Assembly: GCF_001244545.1 (NCBI RefSeq)
Contig: NZ_LN852693.1
Location: 224,656-288,655, forward strand
DNA: 64,000 bases
Origin: Candidatus Stoquefichus sp. SB1
GTDB lineage: Bacteria > Bacillota_I > Bacilli_A > Erysipelotrichales > Coprobacillaceae
Direction of reading: 5' to 3'
Each line of letters opens with the position of its first letter. Position 1 is the first letter of the stretch. Under the pieces are notes generated by a model. That model had not been told where the DNA came from. It saw nothing but the letters and a program-made list of their open reading frames with translations, and ran no database searches. Positions 16,440 through 25,543 of the stretch are shown in pieces. A program made the translations under genes and the position numbers.

Positions 16440-17401
16440 TGAATATTGTTTATTTCTTATTTGCGCAAACCTTATTATTTGCTATCCCTTTAATGGTTGT
16501 TGCTTTAGGGGGAATGTTTTCAGAACGTAGTGGTGTTATTAATATTGCTTTGGAAGGTATCATGATTTTAGGTGGTTTCTTTGGTATTTTCTTTATTAAT
16601 TTCATGCAGACAAATCAGATTTTGTCTGGCCAGGCTTTGTTGCTGGTTGCTTTATTAGTTGCTGGTGTTGTTGGGGCATTGTTTTCACTTTTACATGCAT
16701 TTGCTTCTATTCACTTAAAAGCTGACCAGACAATTAGTGGGACTGCGTTGAATTTGTTTGCACCTGCTTTGGGATTATTTATTGCTAAAACTGTTCAAGA
16801 TGGTGTGCAAAGTGTTATGTTTGAAAATCAATTTAGAATTGAAGCTGTTCCAATACTTTCAGATATTCCGATTTTAGGAGATTTGTTTTTTAAAAATTGT
16901 TATTTAACAACATTTATAGGTATTTTCATTTTAATTGCTTCTTATGTTTTCCTTATGAAAACAAGAATAGGTTTGCGTTTAAGATCATGTGGTGAAAACC
17001 CTCAGGCATCTGATGCGGCTGGAATTAGTGTTTATAAAATGCGATATTTAGGTGTTGTTATATCAGGTTTTCTAGCTGGAGTTGGTGGCCTTATTTATAT
17101 TTTACCAATTAGTACAGAATTCAATTGTAACGTGGCTGGATATGGATTCTTGGCACTTGCAGTATTGATTTTTGGAAATTGGAAACCATGGCGAATTGCT
17201 GGAGCTGCGTTCTTCTTTGGAGTGACAAAGACGATTGCATATACATATAATTCCATATCGTTTTTAGCAGCGCTTTCTTTGCCTGCGACTGCATATAAGT
17301 TAATCCCTTATGTTGCAACTTTAATTTTGCTTGCCTTTACTTCTAAAAATTCGGCAGCACCAAAAGCAGAAGGGGAACCTTTTGATAAAGCAAAACGTTA
17401 G
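16439..17401 (+). CDS. nupQ: Nucleoside ABC importer permease 2
   Basis: The second BPD_transp_2 permease (320 residues). It shows FSERSGVINIALEGIMILGG after the first helix and GLRLRSCGENPQASDAAG in the cytoplasmic coupling loop, both diagnostic of the NupQ/YufQ group. TAATG overlap with nupP indicates translational coupling; AGGAGGG lies in the end of nupP. A strong terminator follows. Confidence 0.92.
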   Translation: MNIVYFLFAQTLLFAIPLMVVALGGMFSERSGVINIALEGIMILGGFFGIFFINFMQTNQILSGQALLLVALLVAGVVGALFSLLHAFASIHLKADQTISGTALNLFAPALGLFIAKTVQDGVQSVMFENQFRIEAVPILSDIPILGDLFFKNCYLTTFIGIFILIASYVFLMKTRIGLRLRSCGENPQASDAAGISVYKMRYLGVVISGFLAGVGGLIYILPISTEFNCNVAGYGFLALAVLIFGNWKPWRIAGAAFFFGVTKTIAYTYNSISFLAALSLPATAYKLIPYVATLILLAFTSKNSAAPKAEGEPFDKAKR

Positions 17402-17407
17402 AAAACT

Positions 17408-17440
17408 GATCAAGACAATAAGTCTTGGTCTTTTTTATTT
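17408..17440 (+). terminator. Terminator of the nucleoside importer operon
   Basis: GATCAAGAC (17408-17416), loop AATAA, GTCTTGGTC (17422-17430), then a T run. Confidence 0.92.
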
Positions 17441-17493
17441 TATTTTTTATAAAAATGAGTATAATAGTAATATGTGACAAAAAAGGAGGATTT

Positions 17494-18768
17494 ATGAAAA
17501 CTGTATATCAAATGAAGGGATATACTTTGCATCTTATCCCTACAAAGAAATTTAAAACGATTACAATATCTTTGCGAATGCAAAGTCCCTTAACTAAAGA
17601 AACAACAACATTGCGAACACTTTTAACATTTGTTTTAATTGCGGCAACCAAAGATTATCCATCTACAAAACTTTTAGCAAGTTATCTTGATGATAATTAT
17701 GGGGCTCGTTTATCAACAAATGTAGCAACAAAAGGTCAATCTCAAATTATGAATGTTTATACGAGCTTTGTAAATGATGTATACCTTCCTCAAAATGAAC
17801 AGTTATTGGAAAAACAAATTCAACTCTTGAGTGATCTCTTTTTTAATCCATTTGTTATTGATAATGCATTTGATGAAACAATTGTTGAATTAAAGAAAAA
17901 AGAATTAAAAGAAAGATTACAAGTGGCTAAAGATGATAAATTTTCTTATTCCTTAGATAAATTATTTGAATATATGGGAAAAGATCAAACATTGGGTGTT
18001 CCAAGTACTGGTTATGAAGATGAAATTGAAAAAATTGATGCTCATAGTCTCTATCAGTATTTCTTGAATTGTATTAATGAAGATGAGAAACATATTTATG
18101 TGGTAGGTGATATTGATGAAACGATTGTAGATATTTTTGAACAGTATTTGCAATTTCCAATGAATACGCATGATTATGCTTCTGCTTATACTTTTACGAG
18201 TGAACGTAAAGAAGTATTAGAAGTTATTGAAAAACAAGATATTACGCAATCTAAATTAAATTTGGGTTATCGTATTGACTGTGATTTTACATCTTTAAAT
18301 CATTATGCTTTTACTGTTTTTAATGCTATTTTTGGTGGTTTCTCACAATCACGTCTTTTCCAGGTTGTAAGAGAAGAAAATAGCCTTTGTTATTATGTTT
18401 CCTCTAGTTATGATGCTTTTAATGGGATTATGCTTGTCAACGCAGGAATAGAGGCTGCTGATTACCATAAGACAATGGATTTAATTGCCCAAGAACTCAC
18501 AAGAATACAAAATGGTGATTTGGCTGATCATGATATTGAAATTGCAAAAATGATGTTAGAAAATGCTTTACGTAAAACTAAGGATGAAGCTGGAAGTATG
18601 ATTACCCTTGCTTATAATCGTGATATTACTCATAAAGAAGAGACAAATGATGAATATATTGCAAAATTATTAAATGTTAAGAAAGAGGATATTATTAATG
18701 TAGCCTCAAAAGTTCAATTAGATACAATTTTCTTCTTAACAGGAAAGGATTTCAATGAAAACAATTAA
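17494..18768 (+). CDS. ymfF: M16 peptidase-like protein without the zinc motif (YmfF-like)
   Basis: About 424 residues with the M16 (pitrilysin/mitochondrial-processing-peptidase-like) fold but no HxxEH zinc-binding motif; the equivalent region reads LLTFVLIAATKDYPSTKLLA. It probably pairs with the active subunit encoded next, as in two-subunit M16 enzymes. The ATG at 17494 follows AAAGGAGGATTT; the open frame upstream runs through the previous terminator and is not used. The 3' end overlaps ymfH by 14 bases. The ymfF-ymfH pair near spoIIIE is a conserved Firmicute neighbourhood. Confidence 0.87.
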   Translation: MKTVYQMKGYTLHLIPTKKFKTITISLRMQSPLTKETTTLRTLLTFVLIAATKDYPSTKLLASYLDDNYGARLSTNVATKGQSQIMNVYTSFVNDVYLPQNEQLLEKQIQLLSDLFFNPFVIDNAFDETIVELKKKELKERLQVAKDDKFSYSLDKLFEYMGKDQTLGVPSTGYEDEIEKIDAHSLYQYFLNCINEDEKHIYVVGDIDETIVDIFEQYLQFPMNTHDYASAYTFTSERKEVLEVIEKQDITQSKLNLGYRIDCDFTSLNHYAFTVFNAIFGGFSQSRLFQVVREENSLCYYVSSSYDAFNGIMLVNAGIEAADYHKTMDLIAQELTRIQNGDLADHDIEIAKMMLENALRKTKDEAGSMITLAYNRDITHKEETNDEYIAKLLNVKKEDIINVASKVQLDTIFFLTGKDFNENN

Positions 18769-20041
18769 TTATCAAACCCTTCAAGAAACATTATATTATG
18801 AACAAATGGATAATGGATTAAATGTTTATTTGTTACCTAAAAAAGGGTTTTCAAAAACTTATGGTCTCTTTTCAACTCATTTTGGATCAATAGATACGAC
18901 TTTTGTTCCAATTGGAGAAACAGAAATGATAAAAGTTCCTGATGGCATTGCACATTTTTTAGAACATAAAATGTTTGAAATGGAAGATGGTGATGCTAGT
19001 AATGCTTTTGCAAAACTTGGTGCGAGTACAAATGCATTTACTTCTTCATCACGAACTGCTTATCTTTTTAGTACAACAAGTCATGAAAATGAATGTATTG
19101 AATTATTATTAGATTTTGTTCAAGATATTTATCTGACACCAGAAAATGTAGAAAAAGAAAAAGGAATTATTAATCAGGAAATTGGTATGTATGATGATGA
19201 TCCTGATTGGCGTTGTTATTTTGGTAGTATTCAAAATCTTTATCAAAAACATCCAGTTAAGATTGATATTGCTGGAACGGTAGAAACAGTTGCGCAAATT
19301 GATAAAGAGACTTTGGAAAAATGTTATCATACATTCTATCATCCAAGTAATATGATGTTATTTGTGGTTGGAAATATTGAACCTAATGAAACCATGGAAC
19401 TTATTCGACATAATCAGGCTCAAAAAGATTTTGAACGTGAAAATATGGTAGAAAGAGCAATTGTTGAAGAACCATATGAAATTGATCAAAAAGAAGAAGT
19501 TTTACAGATGGATGTTGTTATGCCAAAATTAATTGTTTCTATGAAAATAAATGATATTTTACAAGATCCAAAGGAAAAACTGAAACGAGAGTTAGGAATG
19601 AATGTGCTTTTAGATCTTCTTTTTGCAAGAAGTTCATCATTATATGAGAAATGGACACAAGAAGGGCTTATCAACGATAGTTTTAGTGCAAGTTTCACAC
19701 AAGAACGTGATTATTCTTTTTTACAAATCGGTGGTGATACAACAAAACCTGAACAGTTAAAAGAGAAAATATTGGATTTGATTGAAGATATGAAAGACTA
19801 TCAGATTTGTGAGGAAGAATTTAATCGTGTGAAAAAGAAAAATATTGGGATGTTAATTGGTGTTTTTAATAGTCCTGAAAGTATTGCTAATTTGTTTAGT
19901 CGTTATTATTTTGAAGGTATTATGATTTTTGATTTAATTGATTGTGTCTCAACATTAACATTAGATCAATTAAATGAGCTTAAACAGTTATTTAATTTAG
20001 ACTATACAAGTACATGTATTATTTCACCAAAAAATAGTTAA
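18755..20041 (+). CDS. ymfH: M16 zinc peptidase (YmfH-like)
   Basis: 428 residues. The catalytic HFLEH (inverted HxxEH zinc motif) lies near residue 70, followed by the GASTNAFTS segment and the downstream conserved glutamate region (EKEKGIINQEI). It is the likely active partner of the preceding YmfF-like subunit. It cleaves unknown peptides in the cytoplasm; no signal peptide is seen. The ATG is preceded by GGAAAGG inside ymfF. Confidence 0.9.
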   Translation: MKTINYQTLQETLYYEQMDNGLNVYLLPKKGFSKTYGLFSTHFGSIDTTFVPIGETEMIKVPDGIAHFLEHKMFEMEDGDASNAFAKLGASTNAFTSSSRTAYLFSTTSHENECIELLLDFVQDIYLTPENVEKEKGIINQEIGMYDDDPDWRCYFGSIQNLYQKHPVKIDIAGTVETVAQIDKETLEKCYHTFYHPSNMMLFVVGNIEPNETMELIRHNQAQKDFERENMVERAIVEEPYEIDQKEEVLQMDVVMPKLIVSMKINDILQDPKEKLKRELGMNVLLDLLFARSSSLYEKWTQEGLINDSFSASFTQERDYSFLQIGGDTTKPEQLKEKILDLIEDMKDYQICEEEFNRVKKKNIGMLIGVFNSPESIANLFSRYYFEGIMIFDLIDCVSTLTLDQLNELKQLFNLDYTSTCIISPKNS

Positions 20042-20044
20042 AAT

Positions 20045-20072
20045 AGCCAGTTTGAACTGGCTTGTTCTTTTT
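20045..20072 (+). terminator. Terminator after ymfH
   Basis: AGCCAG, loop TTTGAA, CTGGCT (20045-20062), then TGTTCTTTTT. Confidence 0.8.
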
Positions 20073-20176
20073 GGGATTGAAAGTGGAGAAATAGTTCCTG
20101 AAAAAGTCTTGGAAAATGGTAAAATCATAAATTTTTATGAAAAATTAAGGAATTTTAAAACATCAATAAAAGGGAG

Positions 20177-20204
20177 TTTACAGATTTTAATTTTATGATA
20201 TAAT
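20177..20204 (+). promoter_or_regulatory. Promoter of the 6S-like RNA
   Basis: -35 TTTACA (20177-20182), 16-bp spacer, -10 TATAAT (20199-20204). The predicted start is at about 20211, exactly where the closing helix of the RNA begins. Confidence 0.8.
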
Positions 20205-20210
20205 GTGATT

Positions 20211-20372
20211 GACCTAAGAGATATATGTATTTCCTACACTATAGATACGGGAATCTGATTGTTGGTCGATGGTGTTGAATGCCTATCAAGAATAGGAATC
20301 CTAAAATCGAGCACAAGATACCCACCTGAATATACCAGGGATTAATCTAAAAAACTCTTAGGTTTTTCTTTT
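20211..20372 (+). ncRNA. ssrS: 6S RNA-like structured RNA
   Basis: An RNA of about 160 nt closed by CCTAAGAG (20213-20220) and CTCTTAGG (20355-20362) and followed by TTTTTCTTTT. Inside, an apical arm pairs TCGAT (20266-20270) with ATCGA (20306-20310) and is capped by CCTAT/ATAGG (20282-20286, 20292-20296). On the 3' side of the central open region, a CCTG/CAGG mini-hairpin (20325-20328, 20336-20339) lies within ACCCACCTGAATATACCAGG. This matches the 6S plan: closing stem, central bubble with a 3'-side hairpin, apical arm. 6S RNA binds sigma-A holoenzyme in stationary phase. The alternative is a structured leader of the DUF896 gene, since no separate promoter is visible for it. Confidence 0.68.
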
Positions 20373-20384
20373 GGAGGAATGAAT

Positions 20385-20615
20385 ATGGCTAAAATAAGTG
20401 ATGAAATGATCAAAGAGATTAATGAGTTAGCTCATAAAAGCAAAACTGTTGGATTAAGTGAAGAAGAAAAGCAAAGACAACATGAATTGCGTCAAGAGTA
20501 TTTACGCATTTTTAGAAGTGGTTTTGATCAACAGTTGAAAAGCATTAAGGTTGTTGATGCAAATGGTCGTGATGTAACACCAAAAAAACTCAAAAAAGCA
20601 AAAAAATTGAATTAA
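20385..20615 (+). CDS. ynzC: DUF896 (YnzC-like) small protein
   Basis: A 76-residue helical, charged protein of the UPF0291/DUF896 family. The conserved core INELAHKSK...GLSEEE and the stretch QHELRQEYLRIFRSGF with DVTPKK near the end are all present. Function is not established. The ATG at 20385 is chosen because GGAGG lies seven bases upstream; the ATG at 20379 sits too close. The gene follows the T-rich end of the 6S-like RNA by a few bases and precedes tkt, as ynzC does in B. subtilis. Confidence 0.88.
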   Translation: MAKISDEMIKEINELAHKSKTVGLSEEEKQRQHELRQEYLRIFRSGFDQQLKSIKVVDANGRDVTPKKLKKAKKLN

Positions 20616-20704
20616 TTTATAGAAATTTGTCAAATTGATATTTGCTATTATGCTTAATTTGTGTATAATAACGATGAGTGTGTTTTGAGGAGGAAAAAGA
20701 AGAA

Positions 20705-22678
20705 ATGAATCAATCGGAATTATCAATAGCGACAATTAGATCTTTAGGAATTGATATGATTAATAAAGCAAATTCAGGGCATCCTGGAATGGTACTGGGG
20801 TCAGCACCAGCTTTATATACCTTATTTACAAAGGAATTAAAGATATTTCCTCAAGAATCTGATTGGTTTAATAGAGATCGTTTTGTTCTTGCAAGTGGAC
20901 ATGCGTCTTCATTATTATACAGCTTATTACATTTGTCAGGTTTTGATTTGACAATGGATGATTTAAAAGCGTTTAGACAATGGCAAAGCCGTACACCTGG
21001 ACATCCTGAGTTAGAATTAACTGATGGTGTTGATGCCTCAAGTGGACCTTTAGGACAAGGGATCCCAATGGCAGTTGGAATGGCAATGGCTGAATGTTAT
21101 TTAGCACAACGCTATAACCAAGATGAATATGAAGTTGTCAATCACTATACGTATGCATTATGTGGTGATGGCGATATGCAAGAAGGTGTCACATATGAGG
21201 CCGCATCTTTAGCGGGACACCTGGCTTTAGGAAAATTAATTGTTATTTATGATTCAAATCATGTCACTTTAGATGGACCTTTGGATTATTCATTTAGTGA
21301 AGATGTGAAAAAAAGATACGAAGCTATGAATTGGCAAGTTATCTGTGTCAATGATGGTAATGATACAAATGCAATTTTAAAAGCAATCAAAAAAGGAAAG
21401 AAAGAAAGCTTTAAACCAACTTTAATTATTATGGATACAGTGATTGGTTATGGTTCTCAAAATCAGGGAACAAGTAAAGTTCATGGTGCTCCATTAGGTG
21501 AAGATGATGGAAAAAAAGCAAAATTATCTTATGGATTTGATCATGAAGATTTCTTTGTTCCTGAAGATGTTTATCTTGATTTTCAAAAAAATGTTATGAA
21601 TCGTGGTAAACGTGCATTTAATAAATGGAAAAAAATGATGCGTGATTATAAAAATGCATATCCTGAACTTTATAAAGAACTTGCTGATGCAGTTAAAGGA
21701 CAATATACATTTGATTATGAAAAAATGCTTCCTGATTATCCTGCAGGATTAAGTGAAGCAACACGTAACACAAGTGAAAAATTAATTAATGAAATTGCAA
21801 AGCAAAATCCAACGTTTTTATCTGGAACAGCGGATTTAGCATCTTCAACAAAAACAACAATCAAAGACGGTGGGCGTTTTAGTTGTGATGATTATAGCGG
21901 TCGAAATCTTTATTTTGGAATTAGAGAATTTGCTATGGTGACAATTATGAACGGGATGACCTTGCACCAAGGCGTTAAAGTTGCCTCAGGTGGTTTCCTT
22001 GTTTTTAGTGATTATTTCAAGGCTGCATTAAGAATGGCATGTTTAATGAAATTACCAATTATTTTGCCACTATCACATGATTCAATAGCTGTAGGTGAAG
22101 ATGGACCAACACATCAGCCAGTTGAACAATTAGCGATGATGCGTTCAATGGTCAATATTCAGGTTCTAAGACCAGCTGATGCTTTTGAAATGTGTGCTGC
22201 ATGGAAAAAAGCAGTAGAGACAACAGATAAACCAACTGCATTGATTCTTACAAGACAAAATGTAACGAATATGACAAATGCAACATTTGATGATGTTAAT
22301 CATGGAGCTTATATTGTTTCATCTGAACAAAATCAATTGGATGGTATTTTGATTGCAACTGGTAGTGAAGTTGAATTGGCAATCAATGCACAAGCAGAAT
22401 TGTTGAAAAAAGGACATGATGTGCGTGTTGTTTCAATGCCATCAATGGAATTGTTTGATGCTCAAAGTGATGAGTATAAGGAATCTGTATTACCTCAATC
22501 AATGAGAAAACGTCTTGGTATTGAAATGGCAACTGATTTTGGTTGGTATAAATATATTGGATTAGATGGAAAAATGATTTCTGTTAATCAGTTTGGTGCC
22601 AGTGCTCCAGCTGCTCAAGTGATTGAAGAATATGGCTTTACTGTTGAAAACATTGTGAATACTTTCTTAGCTATGTAA
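20705..22678 (+). CDS. tkt: Transketolase
   Basis: A thiamine-diphosphate enzyme of the non-oxidative pentose phosphate pathway; 658 residues. The TPP-binding motif GDGDMQEGVTYEA, the N-terminal NSGHPGM, and the central GIREFAM with HDSIAVGEDGPTHQPVEQ (substrate histidines) are all present. The ATG at 20705 follows GAGGAGG; the in-frame GTG at 20678 precedes that site. A terminator follows. In B. subtilis sirA and yneF come next; here a ten-gene hydrogenase operon lies between. Confidence 0.96.
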   Translation: MNQSELSIATIRSLGIDMINKANSGHPGMVLGSAPALYTLFTKELKIFPQESDWFNRDRFVLASGHASSLLYSLLHLSGFDLTMDDLKAFRQWQSRTPGHPELELTDGVDASSGPLGQGIPMAVGMAMAECYLAQRYNQDEYEVVNHYTYALCGDGDMQEGVTYEAASLAGHLALGKLIVIYDSNHVTLDGPLDYSFSEDVKKRYEAMNWQVICVNDGNDTNAILKAIKKGKKESFKPTLIIMDTVIGYGSQNQGTSKVHGAPLGEDDGKKAKLSYGFDHEDFFVPEDVYLDFQKNVMNRGKRAFNKWKKMMRDYKNAYPELYKELADAVKGQYTFDYEKMLPDYPAGLSEATRNTSEKLINEIAKQNPTFLSGTADLASSTKTTIKDGGRFSCDDYSGRNLYFGIREFAMVTIMNGMTLHQGVKVASGGFLVFSDYFKAALRMACLMKLPIILPLSHDSIAVGEDGPTHQPVEQLAMMRSMVNIQVLRPADAFEMCAAWKKAVETTDKPTALILTRQNVTNMTNATFDDVNHGAYIVSSEQNQLDGILIATGSEVELAINAQAELLKKGHDVRVVSMPSMELFDAQSDEYKESVLPQSMRKRLGIEMATDFGWYKYIGLDGKMISVNQFGASAPAAQVIEEYGFTVENIVNTFLAM

Positions 22679-22685
22679 ATATAAT

Positions 22686-22720
22686 AAACTGTTAATATTT
22701 TTATTAACAGTTTTCTTTTT
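22686..22720 (+). terminator. Terminator after tkt
   Basis: AAACTGTTAATA (22686-22697), loop TTTT, TATTAACAGTTT (22702-22713), then TTC and a T run. Confidence 0.9.
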
Positions 22721-22762
22721 TTATATAAAAGAAAACGGTTTCATTTATGCACTTTTCTATGA

Positions 22763-22768
22763 TATAAT
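22763..22768 (+). promoter_or_regulatory. -10 element of the hydrogenase operon
   Basis: TATAAT 30 bases upstream of the hydC start. No good -35 is visible at 16-18 bp, which may point to an activator. Confidence 0.5.
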
Positions 22769-22798
22769 AATATTAGTTAAAAAGAATGAGGTGAGAGT

Positions 22799-23290
22799 AT
22801 GAAAAAATTGAATCAAAAGTCTTTGGATTTTATAGATGATGTTATCTATAAACATAAAGACAAAAAAGGGCCTATTAAGTTGATGCTTCACGAAATTCAA
22901 AATGAATTAGGTTATATTCCTTTTGAAGCAATGGAAAGAATGAGTGAAGTTATTCATGAGCCAGTTTCTAAAATTTATGGAGTTGTAACTTTTTATTCAC
23001 AATTTACAACAGAGCCGAAAGGAAAACATGTCATTAGTGTTTGCTTAGGAACTGCTTGTTATGTCAACGGCTCACAAACAATTTTAGATTTATTAGTCGA
23101 AATGACAGGTGCGCCTGTCAATGGAACAAGTGCTGATGGTGTTTTTTCAATTGATGCAACACGTTGTGTCGGAGCTTGTGGATTGGCACCGGTTGTGAGC
23201 GTGGATGGTACTGTTTTTGGTTGTACAAAGCAATTAGAAGACTTAAAAATGCTGGTTCTTGATTACAAAAAGGAGGAAGCTCCAGCATGA
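22799..23290 (+). CDS. hydC: NuoE-like [2Fe-2S] subunit of trimeric hydrogenase (HydC)
   Basis: 163 residues: an N-terminal helical region followed by a thioredoxin-like [2Fe-2S] domain with all four ligands, C82 and C87 (CLGTACY) and C123 and C127 (RCVGACG). It matches NuoE/HydC/HndA subunits that relay electrons between the NADH-oxidising flavoprotein and the hydrogenase. It is the first gene of the operon, with GAGGTGAG before the ATG. The stop overlaps the next start as ATGA-type coupling. Confidence 0.92.
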   Translation: MKKLNQKSLDFIDDVIYKHKDKKGPIKLMLHEIQNELGYIPFEAMERMSEVIHEPVSKIYGVVTFYSQFTTEPKGKHVISVCLGTACYVNGSQTILDLLVEMTGAPVNGTSADGVFSIDATRCVGACGLAPVVSVDGTVFGCTKQLEDLKMLVLDYKKEEAPA

Positions 23291-23640
23291 GACTAAAAGA
23301 GATTTTAGACATTGTGAATGGGCAGGAAGTTTATATTGATGATCCGCATGTGTATGATATTGATTTTCAAAATGCTTTTGGAACTGATTTGATGTCAGAT
23401 GCATTGTGTCAATTAAGAGATGCTGATGAAACTGAATTATTAATTACTGGACTTGCGAATATGCAAATTTTCCATACTGCCAATACTCTTGATTTGGCAG
23501 CAATATTAATTGTAAGAGGAAAGCAGGTTGATGAGCATATGATACAAGGAGCTAAAATGAGTAATGTGAGTGTCTTTGTTACTGATTATACAATGTATGA
23601 AACTTGTGGACGTCTTTATGAAAAAGGACTAGGTAAATGA
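23287..23640 (+). CDS. DRTGG-domain protein, first copy
   Basis: A 117-residue single DRTGG-type domain, a small alpha/beta fold otherwise found in phosphotransacetylase N-termini and kinase-like proteins. The eponymous motif is not literal: the matching segment reads LMSDALCQLRD...LLITGLANMQIFHTA. It overlaps its neighbours by 4 bases on both sides. A second, diverged copy occurs three genes later. Such proteins recur next to trimeric [FeFe]-hydrogenases of clostridia; ligand binding and sensing are inferred, not shown. Confidence 0.78.
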   Translation: MRLKEILDIVNGQEVYIDDPHVYDIDFQNAFGTDLMSDALCQLRDADETELLITGLANMQIFHTANTLDLAAILIVRGKQVDEHMIQGAKMSNVSVFVTDYTMYETCGRLYEKGLGK

Positions 23641-24044
23641 AAAAAGTTTATAAAATAGAAAAGGATAATTATGAAGATGCGGGACAGGCATCGCGTGATA
23701 TTAAAATGACTTTAAAAACACTTGGTTTAGATCCAAAGGTTTTAAAGCGTGTTTCAATTGCTTGTTATGAAGCAGAAATTAATTTGGTTATTCATTCAGA
23801 TGGTGGTGCAATTACTTTTGAAATAGACGATGATGGCAAAGTCTATTTATACTTTGATGATGTAGGTCCTGGTATTCCAGATATTCATTTGGCCATGACT
23901 CCAGGTTATTCTACAGCATCTAAAAAAGCACGTGAATTTGGTTTTGGAGCAGGAATGGGACTGGATAATATGAAAAATTGTGCAACAACTTTTGATATTC
24001 AATCTTCAAGCGATGGAACCCATTTGCAGATGACATTCGTATGA
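23637..24044 (+). CDS. GHKL ATPase, anti-sigma/Ser-kinase-like, first copy
   Basis: A 135-residue stand-alone HATPase_c domain. The N box is ACYEAEINLVIHS (about 44-56), G1 DVGPGI and G2 GFGAGMGL. The size and the absence of a DHp or receiver domain resemble RsbW/SpoIIAB-type serine kinases rather than histidine kinases. ATG overlaps the preceding stop and TGA overlaps the next ATG, so it is tightly coupled to the DRTGG and HydS-like genes. Its partner protein is unknown. Confidence 0.85.
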   Translation: MKKVYKIEKDNYEDAGQASRDIKMTLKTLGLDPKVLKRVSIACYEAEINLVIHSDGGAITFEIDDDGKVYLYFDDVGPGIPDIHLAMTPGYSTASKKAREFGFGAGMGLDNMKNCATTFDIQSSSDGTHLQMTFV

Positions 24045-25216
24045 AACCAGTGATAAGTTGGCTCGATACAAAATGTTCACAATGTATTAAGTGTTTAAAA
24101 TCATGTCCAACTGATGCTATTTCTATCGTTGATGAACAGGTTAATATCGATGAAGAGAAATGTATTCATTGTGATGTTTGTATTCAACGTTGTCCATCAC
24201 GTGTTTTGAAGGTACAAAGTGCCCATATGAATGAAACACTTCAATGTCACGAATATAATGTTGCTTTGATTCCCACAAGTTTATTATCTGATATGAAATC
24301 ATATGATGATTTTCAAAAAATTTGCCAGGCTATTTTGAAATTAGGATTTGATGAGGTTCATCATTATAGTGATATTGAAGGCTTTTTATATAAAAAAGCT
24401 ATCTCGGAAAGTCATGAAAAAGAGGGAATTTGGTTGACTTCTTTTTGTCCAACCATTAATCAATTGATTGAAAAAAATTATCCAACATTACTTGATCGTT
24501 TGTTGCCATATGATTATCCTGTTGAAATTGCGGCTCGCAGAATCCGTCAGAAATTAAGTGATAAAGATGTTGGTATTTATTCACTATGTGAGTGCGTTGG
24601 GAAGATGACCTTAGCAAAAGAACCATTTGGAAATCAAGATTCTGCAATTGATTATGCGATGACGATATCACATATTTTTCCAAAAATTAATAAATTAAAA
24701 GATGATCATAAATATCCTATTACAATGAATAGATATGGTGTCAAAAGTAATGTCGAAGATTTGTTTGGTAATCGGAGCCTATCAGTTGTGAGAGTGGAAG
24801 GATTAAATCAAACACAAAGTTTATTAGATTTAATTGAATTTGATCGTATTCAACATGTTGATTTAGTCGCTATGTATGCCTGTTACCAAGGATGTATAGG
24901 TGGTTATTATTTGTGGTCAAATCCTTTTGAAGGTTGTTATAATATTGAAAGTATGATGGATGAATATACTTTAGAAAATATTGAGCTTGATGAACATGAA
25001 TATCGCATTGATCATCAACTTGATCGCCAGGAAATGAAATCAATGAAAGAAAGAATGGCTTGGTTTGCTAAAGTGAATGAAATTCTAGAGACTTTACCTC
25101 AATATGATTGTGGCGCATGTGGTTTTGCTAATTGTCGCAGTTTGGCTCAGAGCGTTGTTGATGGAAAAGTTGATATTCAAAGATGTCGTGTAAGAAAACA
25201 GGGTGAGCAAAAATGA
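24041..25216 (+). CDS. HydS-like [FeFe]-hydrogenase-domain sensor protein
   Basis: 391 residues. Two N-terminal [4Fe-4S] ferredoxin motifs (Cys 12,15,18,22 and 41,44,47,51) are followed by a diverged H-cluster domain. Loop 1 reads TSFCP (C136), loop 2 has SLCEC (C183, C185) and loop 3 YACYQGCIGG (C281, C285). A C-terminal Fe-S domain shows CGACGFANC and a later cysteine. The layout is that of group C putative sensory hydrogenases (HydS), but there is no PAS domain. Phe replaces the first cysteine of the TSCCP loop, which is linked to proton transfer in catalytic enzymes. Hydrogen or redox sensing is inferred. Confidence 0.83.
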   Translation: MKPVISWLDTKCSQCIKCLKSCPTDAISIVDEQVNIDEEKCIHCDVCIQRCPSRVLKVQSAHMNETLQCHEYNVALIPTSLLSDMKSYDDFQKICQAILKLGFDEVHHYSDIEGFLYKKAISESHEKEGIWLTSFCPTINQLIEKNYPTLLDRLLPYDYPVEIAARRIRQKLSDKDVGIYSLCECVGKMTLAKEPFGNQDSAIDYAMTISHIFPKINKLKDDHKYPITMNRYGVKSNVEDLFGNRSLSVVRVEGLNQTQSLLDLIEFDRIQHVDLVAMYACYQGCIGGYYLWSNPFEGCYNIESMMDEYTLENIELDEHEYRIDHQLDRQEMKSMKERMAWFAKVNEILETLPQYDCGACGFANCRSLAQSVVDGKVDIQRCRVRKQGEQK

Positions 25217-25542
25217 AACTTAAAGATTGTATAAATGAATTGGATATAAAGCTAGTGAACCATGCTTCACTAGAAAATGAAATTACGGATATTTATATTG
25301 GTGATTTATTAAGTTTTGTAATGGCTAATGGAAAAGAAGGTGCTTTATGGCTGACTGTACAAAAACATGTTAATGTTGTTGCGGTGGCTGAATTAAATGA
25401 TTTTGCTGGTATTGTTTTTGTCCAAGGTGTGATTCCTGATGATGAAACAATTGAAAAGGCAAATGAATATCATATTCCATTATTGATAAGCCCATTAGAT
25501 GCTTATTCATTAACAAAAGAATTTATGAAATTAGGTATTTAA
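25213..25542 (+). CDS. DRTGG-domain protein, second copy
   Basis: A 109-residue relative of the protein encoded at 23287, with a shared layout: N-terminal helix, IYIGDLLSFVMAN, AVAELNDFAGIVFVQG, and IPLLISPLDAYSLTKEFMKL at the end. It overlaps the HydS-like gene by 4 bases. The two copies flank the GHKL ATPase and HydS-like genes, suggesting paired or heteromeric use. Confidence 0.75.
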   Translation: MKLKDCINELDIKLVNHASLENEITDIYIGDLLSFVMANGKEGALWLTVQKHVNVVAVAELNDFAGIVFVQGVIPDDETIEKANEYHIPLLISPLDAYSLTKEFMKLGI

Positions 25543-25543
25543 T

